Origin: Margaritispora aquatica
Taxonomy: Eukaryota; Ascomycota; Leotiomycetes; Helotiales; Discinellaceae
DNA: 64,000 bases
NCBI GenBank assembly: GCA_007644065.1
Contig: VJWN01000001.1
Coordinates: 3,176,340-3,240,339, forward strand
Direction of reading: 5' to 3'
Part shown: positions 48,788-60,797 of the stretch, piece by piece
Position numbering within the stretch: position 1 is the stretch's first letter
Layout: every line of letters begins with the position of its first letter
The notes under the pieces: model-generated
Told to the model about the DNA's origin: nothing
Databases searched by the model: none
Seen by the model: the letters and a program-made list of their open reading frames with translations, nothing else
Program-made: the position numbers and the translations under genes

Positions 48788-50023
48788 TTTGGTTTTGTCA
48801 TTTTGTTGGTTTTGTTGGGCGAAATATGAGGGGGGCACCGACTTGCGTATTTTTTGCTATGAGAGAAGCTTGGTACTGCCTTCTTTTTGGAGCTGACTGC
48901 TTAAACTATTGGGATAGAGTCATAATTTAAACAGATCATTTTAGTGGTTCTGATTCTATCTGCTTGTTCTCAATTGGAAGTGGCAAGATCTCGTCTGGGA
49001 TGGCGGCCACAATCCACAACATAGAATACGCATTAAACCTCGTCTAAAAGATAGTTTCAAGGCCTCTTAAAGTGTTCCACATAGTTTTAAACATCTCGAA
49101 ACACTCTTACTCTACAATTGTACATCTCATTGCCTTCTTATGTGATTGTATTCGCATTTCGCGGTGGGGGGAAAAGCGAAGCCAAGCGAGCGAGAAGGGG
49201 GAGAGTGGCAAAATACCCAAGTAGGCAAGCTATATGTCACGAAACCACCTGCCAGCAGACGTAGAATATCATGCAGAAGATATCCGGCTAGGAGACTTGT
49301 TTGAAAGGTCATCTAGAGGTCATCGGAATTATGGGTCATGGCTAAGTGTCAATTATGAATTTAAAGTATTTTTTATCTTGCCATGCTCACAAAACTTTAT
49401 ATCTACCTCACCGCACCCTGCTAATTTCCCCTAATATATAGAAACAATTATGCATAGAATACAGCAGATACCTCCTTGGACCACCAAGAGCACATCTGTC
49501 TATAGTTCTGACACGAAATCACCACCTTTCAGACTCTCACCATCCTGAACTCTACGATCCCACATCTGGCTTCCCAGATATTCCTACAGAATAGAGCCAT
49601 CGCCGATCAAACCAGTCATTGCTCATAGCAAAGCCAATTACGTCCAGGGATATGTCAATCAGACGAGTGGATACAATGTTGGCTTCGACAGCCATGATTC
49701 AAATATTGGGATGCGTTTGAGTAGAGCAGCACGAAGATAGTCAAGACTGCGGACTTCACCTCGATGTCGAGGGCACATAATATATCATAGCTACATTGAT
49801 GGAAACTTAAGTTATGTCCCCCCAAAACATGTTCCTGCTCATACTTGAGCAAATTTAGCAGGCAGATGGGCAGGCACAAAGCGAAAAGTGTGAACGAGGA
49901 TTCGGTAGGGTTTTGCTTTCTCTCTCCTTTCATTCATAAGTTGCTCCTAACGCCATACATTTTCTCATGCCCAAGCCATCTCTTTTACCCTCTTACCTAC
50001 AAACCCACTTCTCACTCACTCGC
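48788..50023. other. intergenic region, no supported gene
   Basis: Only short frames without ATG starts or recognisable content. It includes the 3' side of the beta-glucosidase gene. Confidence 0.55.
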
Positions 50024-52508
50024 TCACAAACTCAACCTTCCCTCCAGCCTCAAATCCCTGCTGCTAGCCCCAACCCAAACCGGATACCCAACACCTCTAT
50101 CCTGCAGCCTCCACTGCTGCGCAACTACATCCCAAACACTGAGATCCCTCCTCGTGAGCACGAAGTTTATCTTTGCCGTCCCGTTCACGCTGATATATGT
50201 TTTCTCAAAGCCGCGGAGCTGTCGGATCGGCGATCCCGGTATCGACACATACAGCTGCGCTACTTCGGCACCCGGGAGAGAACCCGTGTTCGTGAGACTG
50301 ATGGTGATATTGAAGAGGGCGTCCCAAAGGGAGGGGTGCCCGCCTTGGATGATTGGGATGGATGGGTCAGGGAAGGGGGAGGTGGAGGGTGTGGTTGTGT
50401 TTGAGGTGGTGGTGTAGAGAGGTGTGATGGTAAGGTTGGAGTACGCGAACGTGGTGTACGAAAGCCCATAGCCGAACTCAAAGCGAGGCGTGATGTTATA
50501 CCGATCAAAGTGCTTATAATCGATATAAACGCCCTCATCGAAATCACTCTGTGGAAACGCAGAGAAGTCAACCGTCGAGTTTAACACTACGCCGTAATCA
50601 GACTCGTTCTTCGCGATTGTGTTAAGGAGGTGACCAGCTGGGTTGACATCCCCATACAGAACGTCCACCAGCGCGTTGCCTGACTCTTGGCCAGGTAAGC
50701 CAGCGAATATGACGGCTGTGACGTTGGGGTGCTCGATCCAGGCCTCGACAACTCGAGGTCCTGCAGAGTGCAACACCACAACCGTGTTGGCACACTTATT
50801 TGCGACGTTGTTGACCAAATTATCGGAAAAGACGTCGGTGAGCGAGAGCCGATCGAAAGACTCGGATGCGTATGCGTTGATGAAGACTAGGCAGACTTCG
50901 GAAATGACGTGAGGCACAGGATTCTCGGACCAGAAGTCCCAGCGTACGGTCCCGTGGTCGGCGATCACACGGTCTTGAATAGCTTTGAATGGCGAGATGA
51001 CATAGGGAGGTGTGTTGCTTCCTGAACCGCCAGCTGTGATCAATGTCCCGTTGAAGGTCTCCCATCCAAAGTTGACCTCGTAACCGCCTCCATATCTAGC
51101 GGGGTTCGTCCACGGCACGGCTTTGACCTCTGCATCGTAGCCGAAAATGGAGACGAAACGGGGTGCTTTCAATGGAAGAGTGTGGTTAACGTTCTTGACG
51201 AGGACATGACCTGCGGCTCCTATTTCGCGGATGATCTTCCGGTGGTCGGCTTGCACATCTAGAATGGCATGCTGGACTGTCGAGCCGTAGATGTTGGATT
51301 TGGGGAATCCATCATCTTGATTGAGAAAGTAGTACGCGGCCATGGTGCGGTGAGCCATGTCTTCTACGCGGCTGAGCGCTACAGAGCCGTTGTTTACAGC
51401 TTCAGTGAGGTTTTTGCCCCAGTAACCTTTGTCAGGCATCACAAGGTCGAGACCCGCATTCGCGGTGGCGATGCCGGATTGCTGGGCTTGCCAGTCCGAG
51501 ACAACGAAACCTTCGAAGCCGAGCTCGGTTTTGAGGAGGCCATTGAGAAGTTTGCTGTTTTGACAGGCGTACGAGTTGTTGGCGCGTTGGTAGGAGCACC
51601 TTTGTGATTGTTAGTTGCATGGTCATTTGGAATTGGTACTTGGTGGAATAGGGTGATGATCTCACTCACATGATAGAACCTGTGCCTGCGCGGAGGGCGT
51701 TCATGAAGGGCCACATATAAAGCTCATGCAAAGTCAGGTCATCGACATTGGATGACATGGATTCTCCGAGCTCGTTGGGCAGGCGTCGGTATTCTTGCTC
51801 ATTCAGAAGGAAGTGCTAAGTGATGTCAGTATCCTGTGCTTCTGGGCAATTTTGATTGGTGAAAAGACTACCTTTGAACATGCAATCACGCCTGCACCTT
51901 GCATGCCTTTTACCAGTTCTTCCATTTGAACACCCGTGATGTATGGGTCTGTGCCGGGCCCCTCCCATCCTCTTCCACCTCTTGTCACACGGCCGAGAGG
52001 ACCACCCACAGGGCCCAAAGCAACGTTAACTCCTTTGCCATAGTACTCCTCACCTAGAGCTTTGCCATAGGCATACATGTAGTTTTTATCCCAAGTCTGT
52101 CCAAGATGCGATCCGGCAGGGAAAGCAGACACGAAGTCAGCCCCACGGATCCCAGATGGCGCATCTTCGAAGCAAAGACCCGGAAATCCGAGGCGAGACA
52201 CTGAGCCACTGTTGCCAACGCATACACCGGTGTATCCGAGTGTCAAGTTGACTTTTTCCTCAAGGTCTAGCTGAGCTACGAAGGCTTTTGCCTTGATGTA
52301 GGCTGCTGCCCATGCGGAAGATGATGTGCCATTACCCTGAGCTGATACTTGTGTTAGATAATTGCTTGAAGATGTGAGGAAGCTGCTCACGTGTAGGATA
52401 AATTGGAGGACTGAGACCATAATATGGCACCTCGCTTACGTTCGTCCAGCTAGAAGCGTACGCCGTGCTAGCTAGGCCTGCAATTTGTAACAAAGTTAGG
52501 AGCTTCAT
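50024..52508 (-). CDS. secreted GH3 beta-glucosidase
   Basis: Exons 52508-52391, 52341-51872, 51815-51670 and 51599-50024 join in phase to 769 codons plus stop. The N-terminus MKLLTLLQIAGLASTAYA is a signal peptide. The GH3 barrel begins near AFVAQLDLEEKVNLTLGYTG. Substrate-site features follow: RLGFPGLCFEDAPSGIRG, AFPAGSHLGQTWDK, VNVALGPVGGPLGR and ACSKHFLLNEQEYRR (the KH dyad formed across a splice). The catalytic nucleophile is Asp about 280 in GFEGFVVSDWQAQQ. The alpha/beta sandwich domain carries GHVLVKNVNHTLPL. The C-terminus is a fibronectin-III-like domain ending EGRLSL. It should release glucose from cellobiose and other beta-glucosides outside the cell. Multiple N-x-S/T sites suggest glycosylation. 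No disruption is visible. It is divergent from the Zn2Cys6 regulator to its right. Confidence 0.94.
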
Positions 52509-52584
52509 CTTTCAGTCTCTTGCTAAGGGCTGAGAGGGGAGAGTGAGGAGCGGAAAACGTAAATTCAGGTTGACCGAAACCATG

Positions 52585-52592
52585 TATATATA
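52585..52592 (-). promoter_or_regulatory. TATA box candidate of the beta-glucosidase gene
   Basis: TATATATA lies 77-84 bp upstream of the ATG at 52508, a typical distance for fungal genes with a short 5' leader. Confidence 0.55.
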
Positions 52593-54084
52593 GTCATATA
52601 ATGGCATTCCACTCTTCGAAATAAAGTTCATGACCCCTCAGGGCAATTGACTTCAAGAAGAACTCCATCAGCATACATGGACCATATCGGATGGATTTCA
52701 TTGTGTCGCTATTTGCCCAACAGGAAATTATCCACTTCCATACCACGTAGGCCAAGCCTTTTATGGAGATACCGAGAGAGATGACCTATTACGTCCTTGC
52801 CAATGTGCAATCGTACCTGAATCTTTCTAACGCTGATCCCCAACGAAGCTCAAGAATGGGATGGATGGTAGATCATCGGCTTTGTCCCATACCCCAACTA
52901 TGGGGTAGAAAATGCGAACTCTAAGCAACCGCGACTTAAACTGCGTGATGGAAGAAAATTGTGTAATTGATTTGAAATATGACGTTTCCAGTATCCATTC
53001 AACAAAAGTAAGACCTTACATGCTGTCCTAGCATGTCCATACCGCGCTCTCGAATTGAGAATTAACTTGATACAGTCTCTTCATACTCAGATGTCGGTGT
53101 TCTCAAAACCCATAACATTACCCGCTTTCAATTTGAACCGAGCAAATCCGCAAATCATGAGATATCTGCCACTGGGCTAATGTCCTTCGGAGTTTCCTTC
53201 AAAGGTGGAAAATGGGGGTACAGTTGATTGCCCTGCATGCATGCCAGCGAACTGGCTTTGATATGTGAAATATATAGCAACAATCCAAACAGCGTAAGGT
53301 GGGATAGTCAACCGAGTCAACTTTGACATCGGGCTGCATTCTAAGGAGGATATATGCTTCCGGGCCACCGATTGTCATACAAAACAAAGACCTGAGAACA
53401 ATCAAGATATATATATATGCTCCTTGACTTCGGAAATCTAGTGACATACATAACTCATGCTCTACATAAGCATTTGAGATGGTTGGACAATCCGTTTGAA
53501 GTGCCTTTCACCGCCGATTTAAGCTGCAGTCTCGCCTACGTAGGGTTGATGGCTATATGATGGTCAACCCAGGGAGAGTGGAGTATATTTTTGCGGTCCT
53601 AATTGCTTGGCATGACGACCAAAGCTCGCAGTGCTCGTCGTTCAAAATTTGAGGTTATTCAGAAGATGCATAGCTAAGGACCTCGCTGAGAAGATTCATG
53701 ATATGGGGGTGAAGCTGGTGAATTGATTCAAGACAGATGAGATAAGATCTGAACAGGACGCTTGTCTACATTAGGCATAGCGTAGTCACGTCTCATCCTC
53801 GCCCAACAACATTTCTTCATCTCTCATCCAATGCACGACAACGTGATAATACCTGAAGATGAAAGCTTAAGCATAGGCTACTAGGCCATTGAGCTTGTTT
53901 TGAAATGGAAAGGGCCTATGATTCGGGCCATTCCCGAGCCCAGAGTCCAATCAGGAGAATTCGTCAAGGTGAAACCCTCCCTCCAACAGCTAAGCTATGT
54001 TTGTGAGAAATAGAAGTACAATATACATTGCTAAAGAGTGTGCTCTTAACTATGGCTTGGCTTTGAAATATGAACTGGGAGCTT
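52593..54084. other. shared divergent promoter region
   Basis: About 1.5 kb between the beta-glucosidase and the Zn2Cys6 regulator, which are transcribed away from each other. There are no coding features. Several short AT-alternation blocks occur (for example 53409-53418). Confidence 0.6.
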
Positions 54085-56942
54085 ATGCTCTTTAATTGCT
54101 TGAAAGATTGCACGCTGACTCGTTGTCCAGCCTGTATCAATTGTCGGTGAGGGCTTCCTGAAGGCGTCCCCCAAGCCCTACTCATGAAAACGACAGTCGA
54201 AAGAAGTCAAAATGTCCTGGGGAGAAACCCCAGTGTTCTACATGTACACGTCTCGATCAGAGCTGTACCTACGAAACGGCTGAAGCCTTAAGTCGTAAAC
54301 GAGTGAGATTGGACGGTGAAACCTCCGATCTTGGACAGGATGAGGTTTGTCTTTTTGCGCCAATGGCAGAATGAGCTCGAGGCTTACCCTTTGAAGGTAT
54401 CAAGAAGGTTTGGCTCAATCGAAGAAAAGTTGAACCAGCTAGCAGCATCTGTCCAGTATGCCCACCATATACTCTATCTTACCATCTTCTCATCCATTTC
54501 AGAAAGGTTGCGCCTAGCTCAAGCAATCCTACTGCCCCCTCAGATATGGGGCTAATTACGTCGCATCGATCAGAAGTGATTGGTGCTCACTTCAATAATG
54601 GTGATATTTACACACACCAGCACATAATGCCCCCTCCCATGAACCGCCCCTCGATGGCAATGCAGCCAAAGTGAGTCGACCTTGTGTTATTTCGCGAGCC
54701 CTACTGAATGATTTCCCAGTAACATTGGAGAGACTCTTCCACCTGAAGTTATTGAAGATGGTGTCAAGACGTATTTTAACTGCTTTCACGCCCAACCCTA
54801 TAGCTTACTCGTCCAGAACCTGTTTCTCGCCACACATCTGATCAATCCGGTCATTCTCAATCCCATGCTGGCTTTATCAATACGCTGTTCAACTCATGTG
54901 TACTGGAAAGAACCCTCGTTTGTTCGAAAGTGGATACAGACTCTGACGGAAAAGTCTTGGCAAGAGCTCGTTTACATGTATGGAGCAGGAAATACAGGCT
55001 TAACATATCTGCAAGGCCTATGTCTTCTCGCCCAAGTGGACTTCTCTGGTAAAAATTTCGCTGAGTTTGGTGCTGGGTTCATTTGCTGATTATTGTGATA
55101 CCCAGACGGCCGTGTTCATCGAGCACATACTCAGATATCGCTCGGGATTAGGATTGCACAATTCTCCGGTTATCTGGCTGAAACACCACCTCCAAATCTG
55201 GCAAGAGGCGAAGATGTGGTTCGATGCGTTTGGACATTATTTGGTGAGAAACCTGCTGCTTTTCCGAACCTCGTTGTCATCTAGGCTTAGTACTCGCACG
55301 CGATATTCCATGTGCTCAATGCTCAAGTGAGCAATCTCAGCACTTATCTTCTTACCATCATTGAAAAAAATCTCCTCAGTGAAGATGCTAAGTCGTGTAC
55401 AGGTCTTGATCGAACCTACAGCATTACTCGCCTCGTATCACCAACATTAACTCATCACCATTTTCGTCTTCGCAAACCAATTTCAGGTAAAGGATTGACC
55501 TTAAGGGCTTCTCGTCAAGTAAATGGGAGCTCTATCGAAGACAACACGAATCTACCGAATGAGCAAGACTTAGCTGCCCTTTTAGTTGGGATCTATTCAA
55601 TCTGGGACGATGCCATCAGATATGTCTTTCAGACGACTACCAAGAGCACAGTAAGCTAGCAATAACTTGACAAATGCCAAACAACAACTGACACTGATCA
55701 ACAAGACGCCTCCGTGGCAGCCAGGATCTGAGCTTGCAACGATTGAATACAGGTTTGTGGACTTTGAACCGGGTAAGTTCGTCATTACATCTAGAAGCAG
55801 TACTGATACTAGAACTAGAATTCTCAACACATCGATATCGTCTTGTTGGCTTTCCACGCCGAGCAATCCTTGAACCACACTTGCGTCCTTACTACGCTAC
55901 ATGGCTTTGCTTTCAGCTTACATACATGTCGATACAATGCTGCGTGTGAGTTAATCTTCAAACAATTCAAGGCAGATATTGACAAAGCCTACCTAGCCAC
56001 CACCCATTCATCATGTTCATCAAACTCCAGCACGTGATTCGCAACGTCCCTCCCAGCTTTCTGCAAAAATCATACAAGAGCTCGCTTATCCATTCGCGGT
56101 GGATTATACGATTCCTAGATGAGATGGACGAAGCCGGAATGATGCTGTATGATCCTTTCATAGGATATCTTGCTGCCATCGCCGCCACTTGTCAGCTGGA
56201 ACACACGCTCAGCAAGCACCCGGACATTGCAGCAGCCGCAAGATTAAGTTTCCGCAGTGCGACGAAGTTCCTCAAGAAGTTATCGAGATATTGGAATAAC
56301 GTTCGGGAATTGGTCAGTCTTGACTGCTGCGATACGTGACATTAACTAACCTTCTAACCAGCTTGGGATCGTCGAGGAGTTGGCATCTAGGCTTTCGCAA
56401 CGACACACGCTGTATTATTCCCAAGACGACTATGATGGGATCTTGCCTGCTGTCGAGACAGAGAGAGTTGGGCTTGCTGAAGATGATACCACGTTGATGT
56501 GGAAGCTCTTCGACTTTGCGGCAATGTCAGCTTCGAGCAGGCTGTCACCTGACCAAGTGTTAGCACCTGTGGATCATGTACCAAGAAACGCTGAAGCTTC
56601 GTCTGCTCCTCGAAGTGAAGATGCACCTCCTGCTCGGGGGAGACTTCGCTCCTTCAGTGGCGCTCCTGCTCCTGAAAGCCCTGCTGCGACAAGGGGATTT
56701 CACGATGCGCAAAATCTTGCTGTGATGCCAGACGAAAATCAGGATTCTCTGAACCTTTCGTTATTTGATCAACTTCCAGAAGATTGGTCAGTTTATTCTT
56801 CTTCGTTTTCTGCGTCCACCCTGAAGACAGATTGCTCACTACACGGATGTATCGCTGACCAAATCCCAGGGTGTTTACTATTGATGATTGGACATTGTTC
56901 GGAGCACCAGGCTCAACATATTTCTATAATGAAGGGACATGA
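54085..56942 (+). CDS. Zn2Cys6 fungal transcription factor, about 13 exons
   Basis: Inferred exons: 54085-54146, 54197-54344, 54397-54455, 54503-54670, 54720-55048, 55106-55243, 55285-55326, 55487-55650, 55706-55772, 55819-55945, 55997-56312, 56362-56786 and 56870-56942. They join in phase to 705 codons plus TGA. The zinc cluster is assembled across the first intron: Cys 17, 20, 27, 34, 37 and 44 (CINCRRKKSKC, then CPGEKPQCSTC, ending SCTYE), spacing C-x2-C-x6-C-x6-C-x2-C-x6-C. A short coiled coil follows (RRFGSIEEKLNQLAASV). The middle homology region includes PPEVIEDGVKTYFNCFHAQPYS, RVHRAHTQISLGIRIAQ and VDFEPGEFSTHRYRLVGFPR. The end reads WVFTIDDWTLFGAP. The junction at 55327-55486 is the weakest part: that intron is 160 nt and may hide another exon. 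It acts in the nucleus; targets are unknown. Confidence 0.82.
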
Positions 56943-57032
56943 GCTTTTCATTGCAAACATAATCATCACAAACAATGGAGCCAAGAAAGCGGTATAGAAG
57001 TAAAACCAAGCCCAAGATCCATTAATTAACTA

Positions 57033-58202
57033 TTAGCACACAACCTCTAAAGCTATGCTGTGGTATATCGACCCATCCTTTTCCGAGAACTCCAAAACAT
57101 CATCTATCGAACCTGAGCGCATCTTCTCCAACTTCTTCGGCACCATACTCGTAGCTTCAGCTGCGTATTTCTCACGATAAGTCTTCAATAGAGTAGACGA
57201 CACATCGCTTCCTCCACAGACAGCCACAACGAACTTCTTCGTGCTCCATTCCTCGTCACTCATGTGCTTTCCCATAGCTTCCCGAAGCGAACCGTTATAC
57301 ACTGCTGCCAATGCAACTCCACATGAGACTTCAACCATGATGTCCTCATCCTCAGCAAAACGAACTGCTCCCATTGCTGCCTCCGCGTCACTCAGAACGA
57401 TGCTGTGGACATTGCTTTGCTGGGCCAGCTCGTAAGCACGACCAGCTACGCGGACTATGCCCAAGGACGTGGCGATGCTCGTGATTTTGGGGATGGCGAT
57501 GTGCTCGCCTGCTTTCATGCTGGCACTCAGGCTGTCAGCTCCACGCGTTTCAACTGCCAACAGCTTTGGAGCTTCGACCTCGCTGGATGAGTGTCGGTTG
57601 ATTGCTGTCATGATACCAGTAAGAAGACTGCCACCGCCTACACTGCACACGACGCCATCGAAACCGCCTTCAACCTCCATCTGTTCATACATTTCCTCAC
57701 AAAGAGACGACGCTCCTTCCCAGATGATAGGATGGTCAAAAGGTGGGATATAAAAGCCATGCGGATCTTTAGCCAACAAGTTGAGCCTCAGATACCGATC
57801 AGCATCCGCCCACGAAGCACCAGTCTGGTGAATATTTGCTCCCAGCATCTTCAACTTCTTGACCATGAGCGGTGATGTCGTCATTGGGACGCAAATTGTT
57901 GCTGGGAACCCCATTGAGCGTGCTGCCGTCGCGCATGCGATTCCAGCATTGCCGCCTGATGAGCAGTAGTAGTGGATGTCCGTTACTCCTGGCTTCAGTG
58001 CGCTTCGCATGAGGTGACTGGTTCCGCGGAATTTAAACGAGCCAGAGGGTTGGAAGGTTTCTAGCTTGAGGAAGATTCTACTTGAAGGGTGTTAGTGATT
58101 GATGAGGGGAAGTGAGAGAGAAGAAGTGACGTACCATCCTGCAGCTTCGGAGAGCGCAGAAGACTCCCTGAGAGGCGTGTATGTCCATAGATTCCCAGAC
58201 AT
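57033..58202 (-). CDS. L-serine/L-threonine dehydratase (PLP-dependent, fold type II)
   Basis: Exons 58202-58135 and 58080-57033 join in phase (GGATG to TAGAATC) to 371 codons plus stop. The catalytic Lys is K39 in QPSGSFKFRG, the motif that forms the Schiff base with pyridoxal phosphate. SSGGNAG (63-69) and SVGGGSLLTG bind the substrate carboxylate and the PLP phosphate. AVCGGSDVS near the C-terminus supplies the ring-nitrogen contact. The length matches eukaryotic catabolic serine dehydratases (Cha1/SDS type), with no ACT regulatory domain as in biosynthetic threonine deaminase. It deaminates L-serine to pyruvate and L-threonine to 2-oxobutyrate, probably in the cytosol. It ends facing the 3' end of the Zn2Cys6 gene, only about 90 bp away. 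Confidence 0.92.
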
Positions 58203-60797
58203 CTTGGAAGATGTGAGAGTGTATGGGGAAGAGATGAGGAGATGAGGAGAGATTGAGGTTTGATGGATGAAGAGAGTGGTGTGGATGGGAGAGAATGCGA
58301 AGACAGATATACGATTGAAGTCGGATGAAAAGTGAGCTAGAATTGAGAGTGATATCAGGAGAAGATTGGAATGATGATATTTACCTCCTAAAAACAGTGG
58401 GAGGTGAAATCCATATATACCCTCTCACTCACAGCGCTGACTCAACTCCACCCCTTGCACTATTTTAGACGGTGCCGTATCTAACTACTAGCATGATGGA
58501 GAAAAAAGGAGATGGCTTACTCCCTCGCCAAACAGTGCCAATACCAATGCAATGGCATAGGCATGATTCCGCAACATCTCGCACCGCCATCCGCCATCTC
58601 ACATCACTGTCCGGGAAGGCGCATTTGTTGAGGCAAGACAATCAGACACCACAGATACACTCGACCACACCACAAACAATGAAGAACCAAAACAAAAATA
58701 AGTTGCACAGCCCTTCGCTATTGGCCATCAGCACTCGAAATAGCAGACATTCTCACCCTGCCGGCGATCAGGTACGAGATCTGGTTCACCGCTGAGGAAG
58801 AGCCGCCTCGTTTAGCGACTCGCGTCGTCCGTTATACCGGTCATGTGACCGGAGCTGAGAAACCACACGCAAATTGTGTTGGTGCGTATGACTGAGCCAC
58901 GCACAGCCACCTTGGGGACGGTAGAACGCGGTCCGGTGAGGAGTGTTGTGCTTGTGTGTTGCCGGGCACGGGGTCGGAGAGAGGGGGTTTGAGAACTGGC
59001 TAGCCTTGGATTTTGGGACATTTAGATACGTAAGATTCATGTTGTTGGAGCATGTGCGTAGGACATGAGGTCCCTTTTCTGTTTACCAGGTGAGGAAGAG
59101 AGAATGGAGAGAGAAACGGGTGTATTCCGTTGCGAATCCGCTTCGAAATTGTATTCAGGTGTGTTTGTGTTTGTGTCTTGTGCTCAGATTCCCCCTCAGA
59201 GACCTTAGCGGGGTATTTCTTGGAGAATGGATTTGTGAGACGTCTAGTCCGAAGTTTTGGACGATGTCGAAGAATACTTGATCACCTTTGGAGTCTGCTG
59301 CATTTCCGTAACGTAATCTTTCGTTTAAGAAGGTCAGAAGACAAATTTCTAAGCATAACAAGCATCATCATCTTCACATACTGTCTCTCTTCCTTTTCTT
59401 GCATGTAACTGTTGTTTTGTTTTGACTTTAGTTTGAGATTGTTAATGCGAACATGGGAGGCTCACTTCAGAGCTTGTTTTGCGAACTAATATGAAGATGT
59501 GGTAGACCAAGATCCATCCAATTCATCAAAAATGCGATTCTTTGCTTTTGAGTTTGTTGGCAGTAAGGTATTGTCACTCTTCCCGCTTGTTGAACATTTC
59601 AACGAAGATGACGATATGAGCGAAGATGGCGATATGTATAGACGAGTGTTTGCCTACGACTCTACGGTGCGATTTTCAAGTGCGGAACATCAAGCAGCAG
59701 AGACATTGGATTATGAAAGACATGTGGAAGTGCTGATAACCCGAGCAGTCTGATCAAGAAGCAAAACCCTGTCTCTTCATGCTGTGTTACCATATTATGG
59801 CTCCTGTTGGGTCTGGAAATCTGTTCAACAATTGGGGCAAAATATCCGCGAAATAACACTGGGAGGTGAGTTCAAAGTTTTCGTTCAATCCGAAGTACCC
59901 ACCAGCATTCGATTGAAGTGAGTATCATTGACTTACTTGCACTTGAAGCTATTTGCACACCATAGCTGAACTGTTGAATTTTTCTGAAGAAACAGTGAAC
60001 AAGGCTATTGCAACTATGAAAATGGCGCATGAACCAAATTCTAACAACTTTACTTTTAAAACGACTTCAACAGGTCTGTAAGGTGGGAAATTCAGCTAAG
60101 CAATTGATATCATTTATTCAAGTTCAAGTTGTAGGCAATAATTGGCAAGTGATACCGATACTTGATCGGGATCGATGTAATACTAGCATTTTGAAGACTG
60201 AAAGCATTCATCATAATAACCTACAGCTTCTTTCTTGGCAGCAGCCAGTTTTCAGACTTGATGATTCATGATTGAGGGATCGAGGAGTGAATGCTAGTTA
60301 GTTAACATTAAAGGACGCATAGGAGATAATGTGGCACTATTGACAGATATAATCAAAACTTTTTAAAACACTAGAAAAGCTAGTCAATAATCTGTAAGAT
60401 ACGGAATGTTCCCCAGTTAAGGTCATGTTCTCGAGATATTTTATCAGCTTCTAACAATGATGAAAATTTGAAGAATCAACATATTTAGTGAGCAAATAAG
60501 ATTGTCAGTATCGAACTGTAATTCCGTTTTGATGCTTATCAATTATGTGTCTTCTTGAATGTAAATACTGTATGAGTTGGGGTTGTGTCTGAGAAACTGA
60601 TAAGATTTCGATGATGTTCACTGCCAGAAGAAAAACACGCTAAACCTGATTGGACTAGTTCTGAGCGACCAAGCTGCCATCTCAGGCAACCCTGAAAAGA
60701 CCATTGACCTCACTTCAATCATCATCACGAAGCTTGCTAAGCTCCCTATCAGTAACCATCGAAGTATAGCTTGGGATAGACCCCAATCGTCTTCGCA
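58203..60797. other. 2.6-kb intergenic region between divergent genes
   Basis: No supported gene. One frame at 59531-59753 (MRFFAFEFVGSKVL to ITRAV) looks somewhat protein-like, with an acidic patch, but I see no partner exon or family. The part at 60000-60600 is AT-richer. Both flanking promoters must lie here. Confidence 0.5.

Noticed and set aside
49845..50417. 190-codon plus-strand open frame
   Set aside because: It is antisense to the C-terminal end of the beta-glucosidase, which has clear family features.
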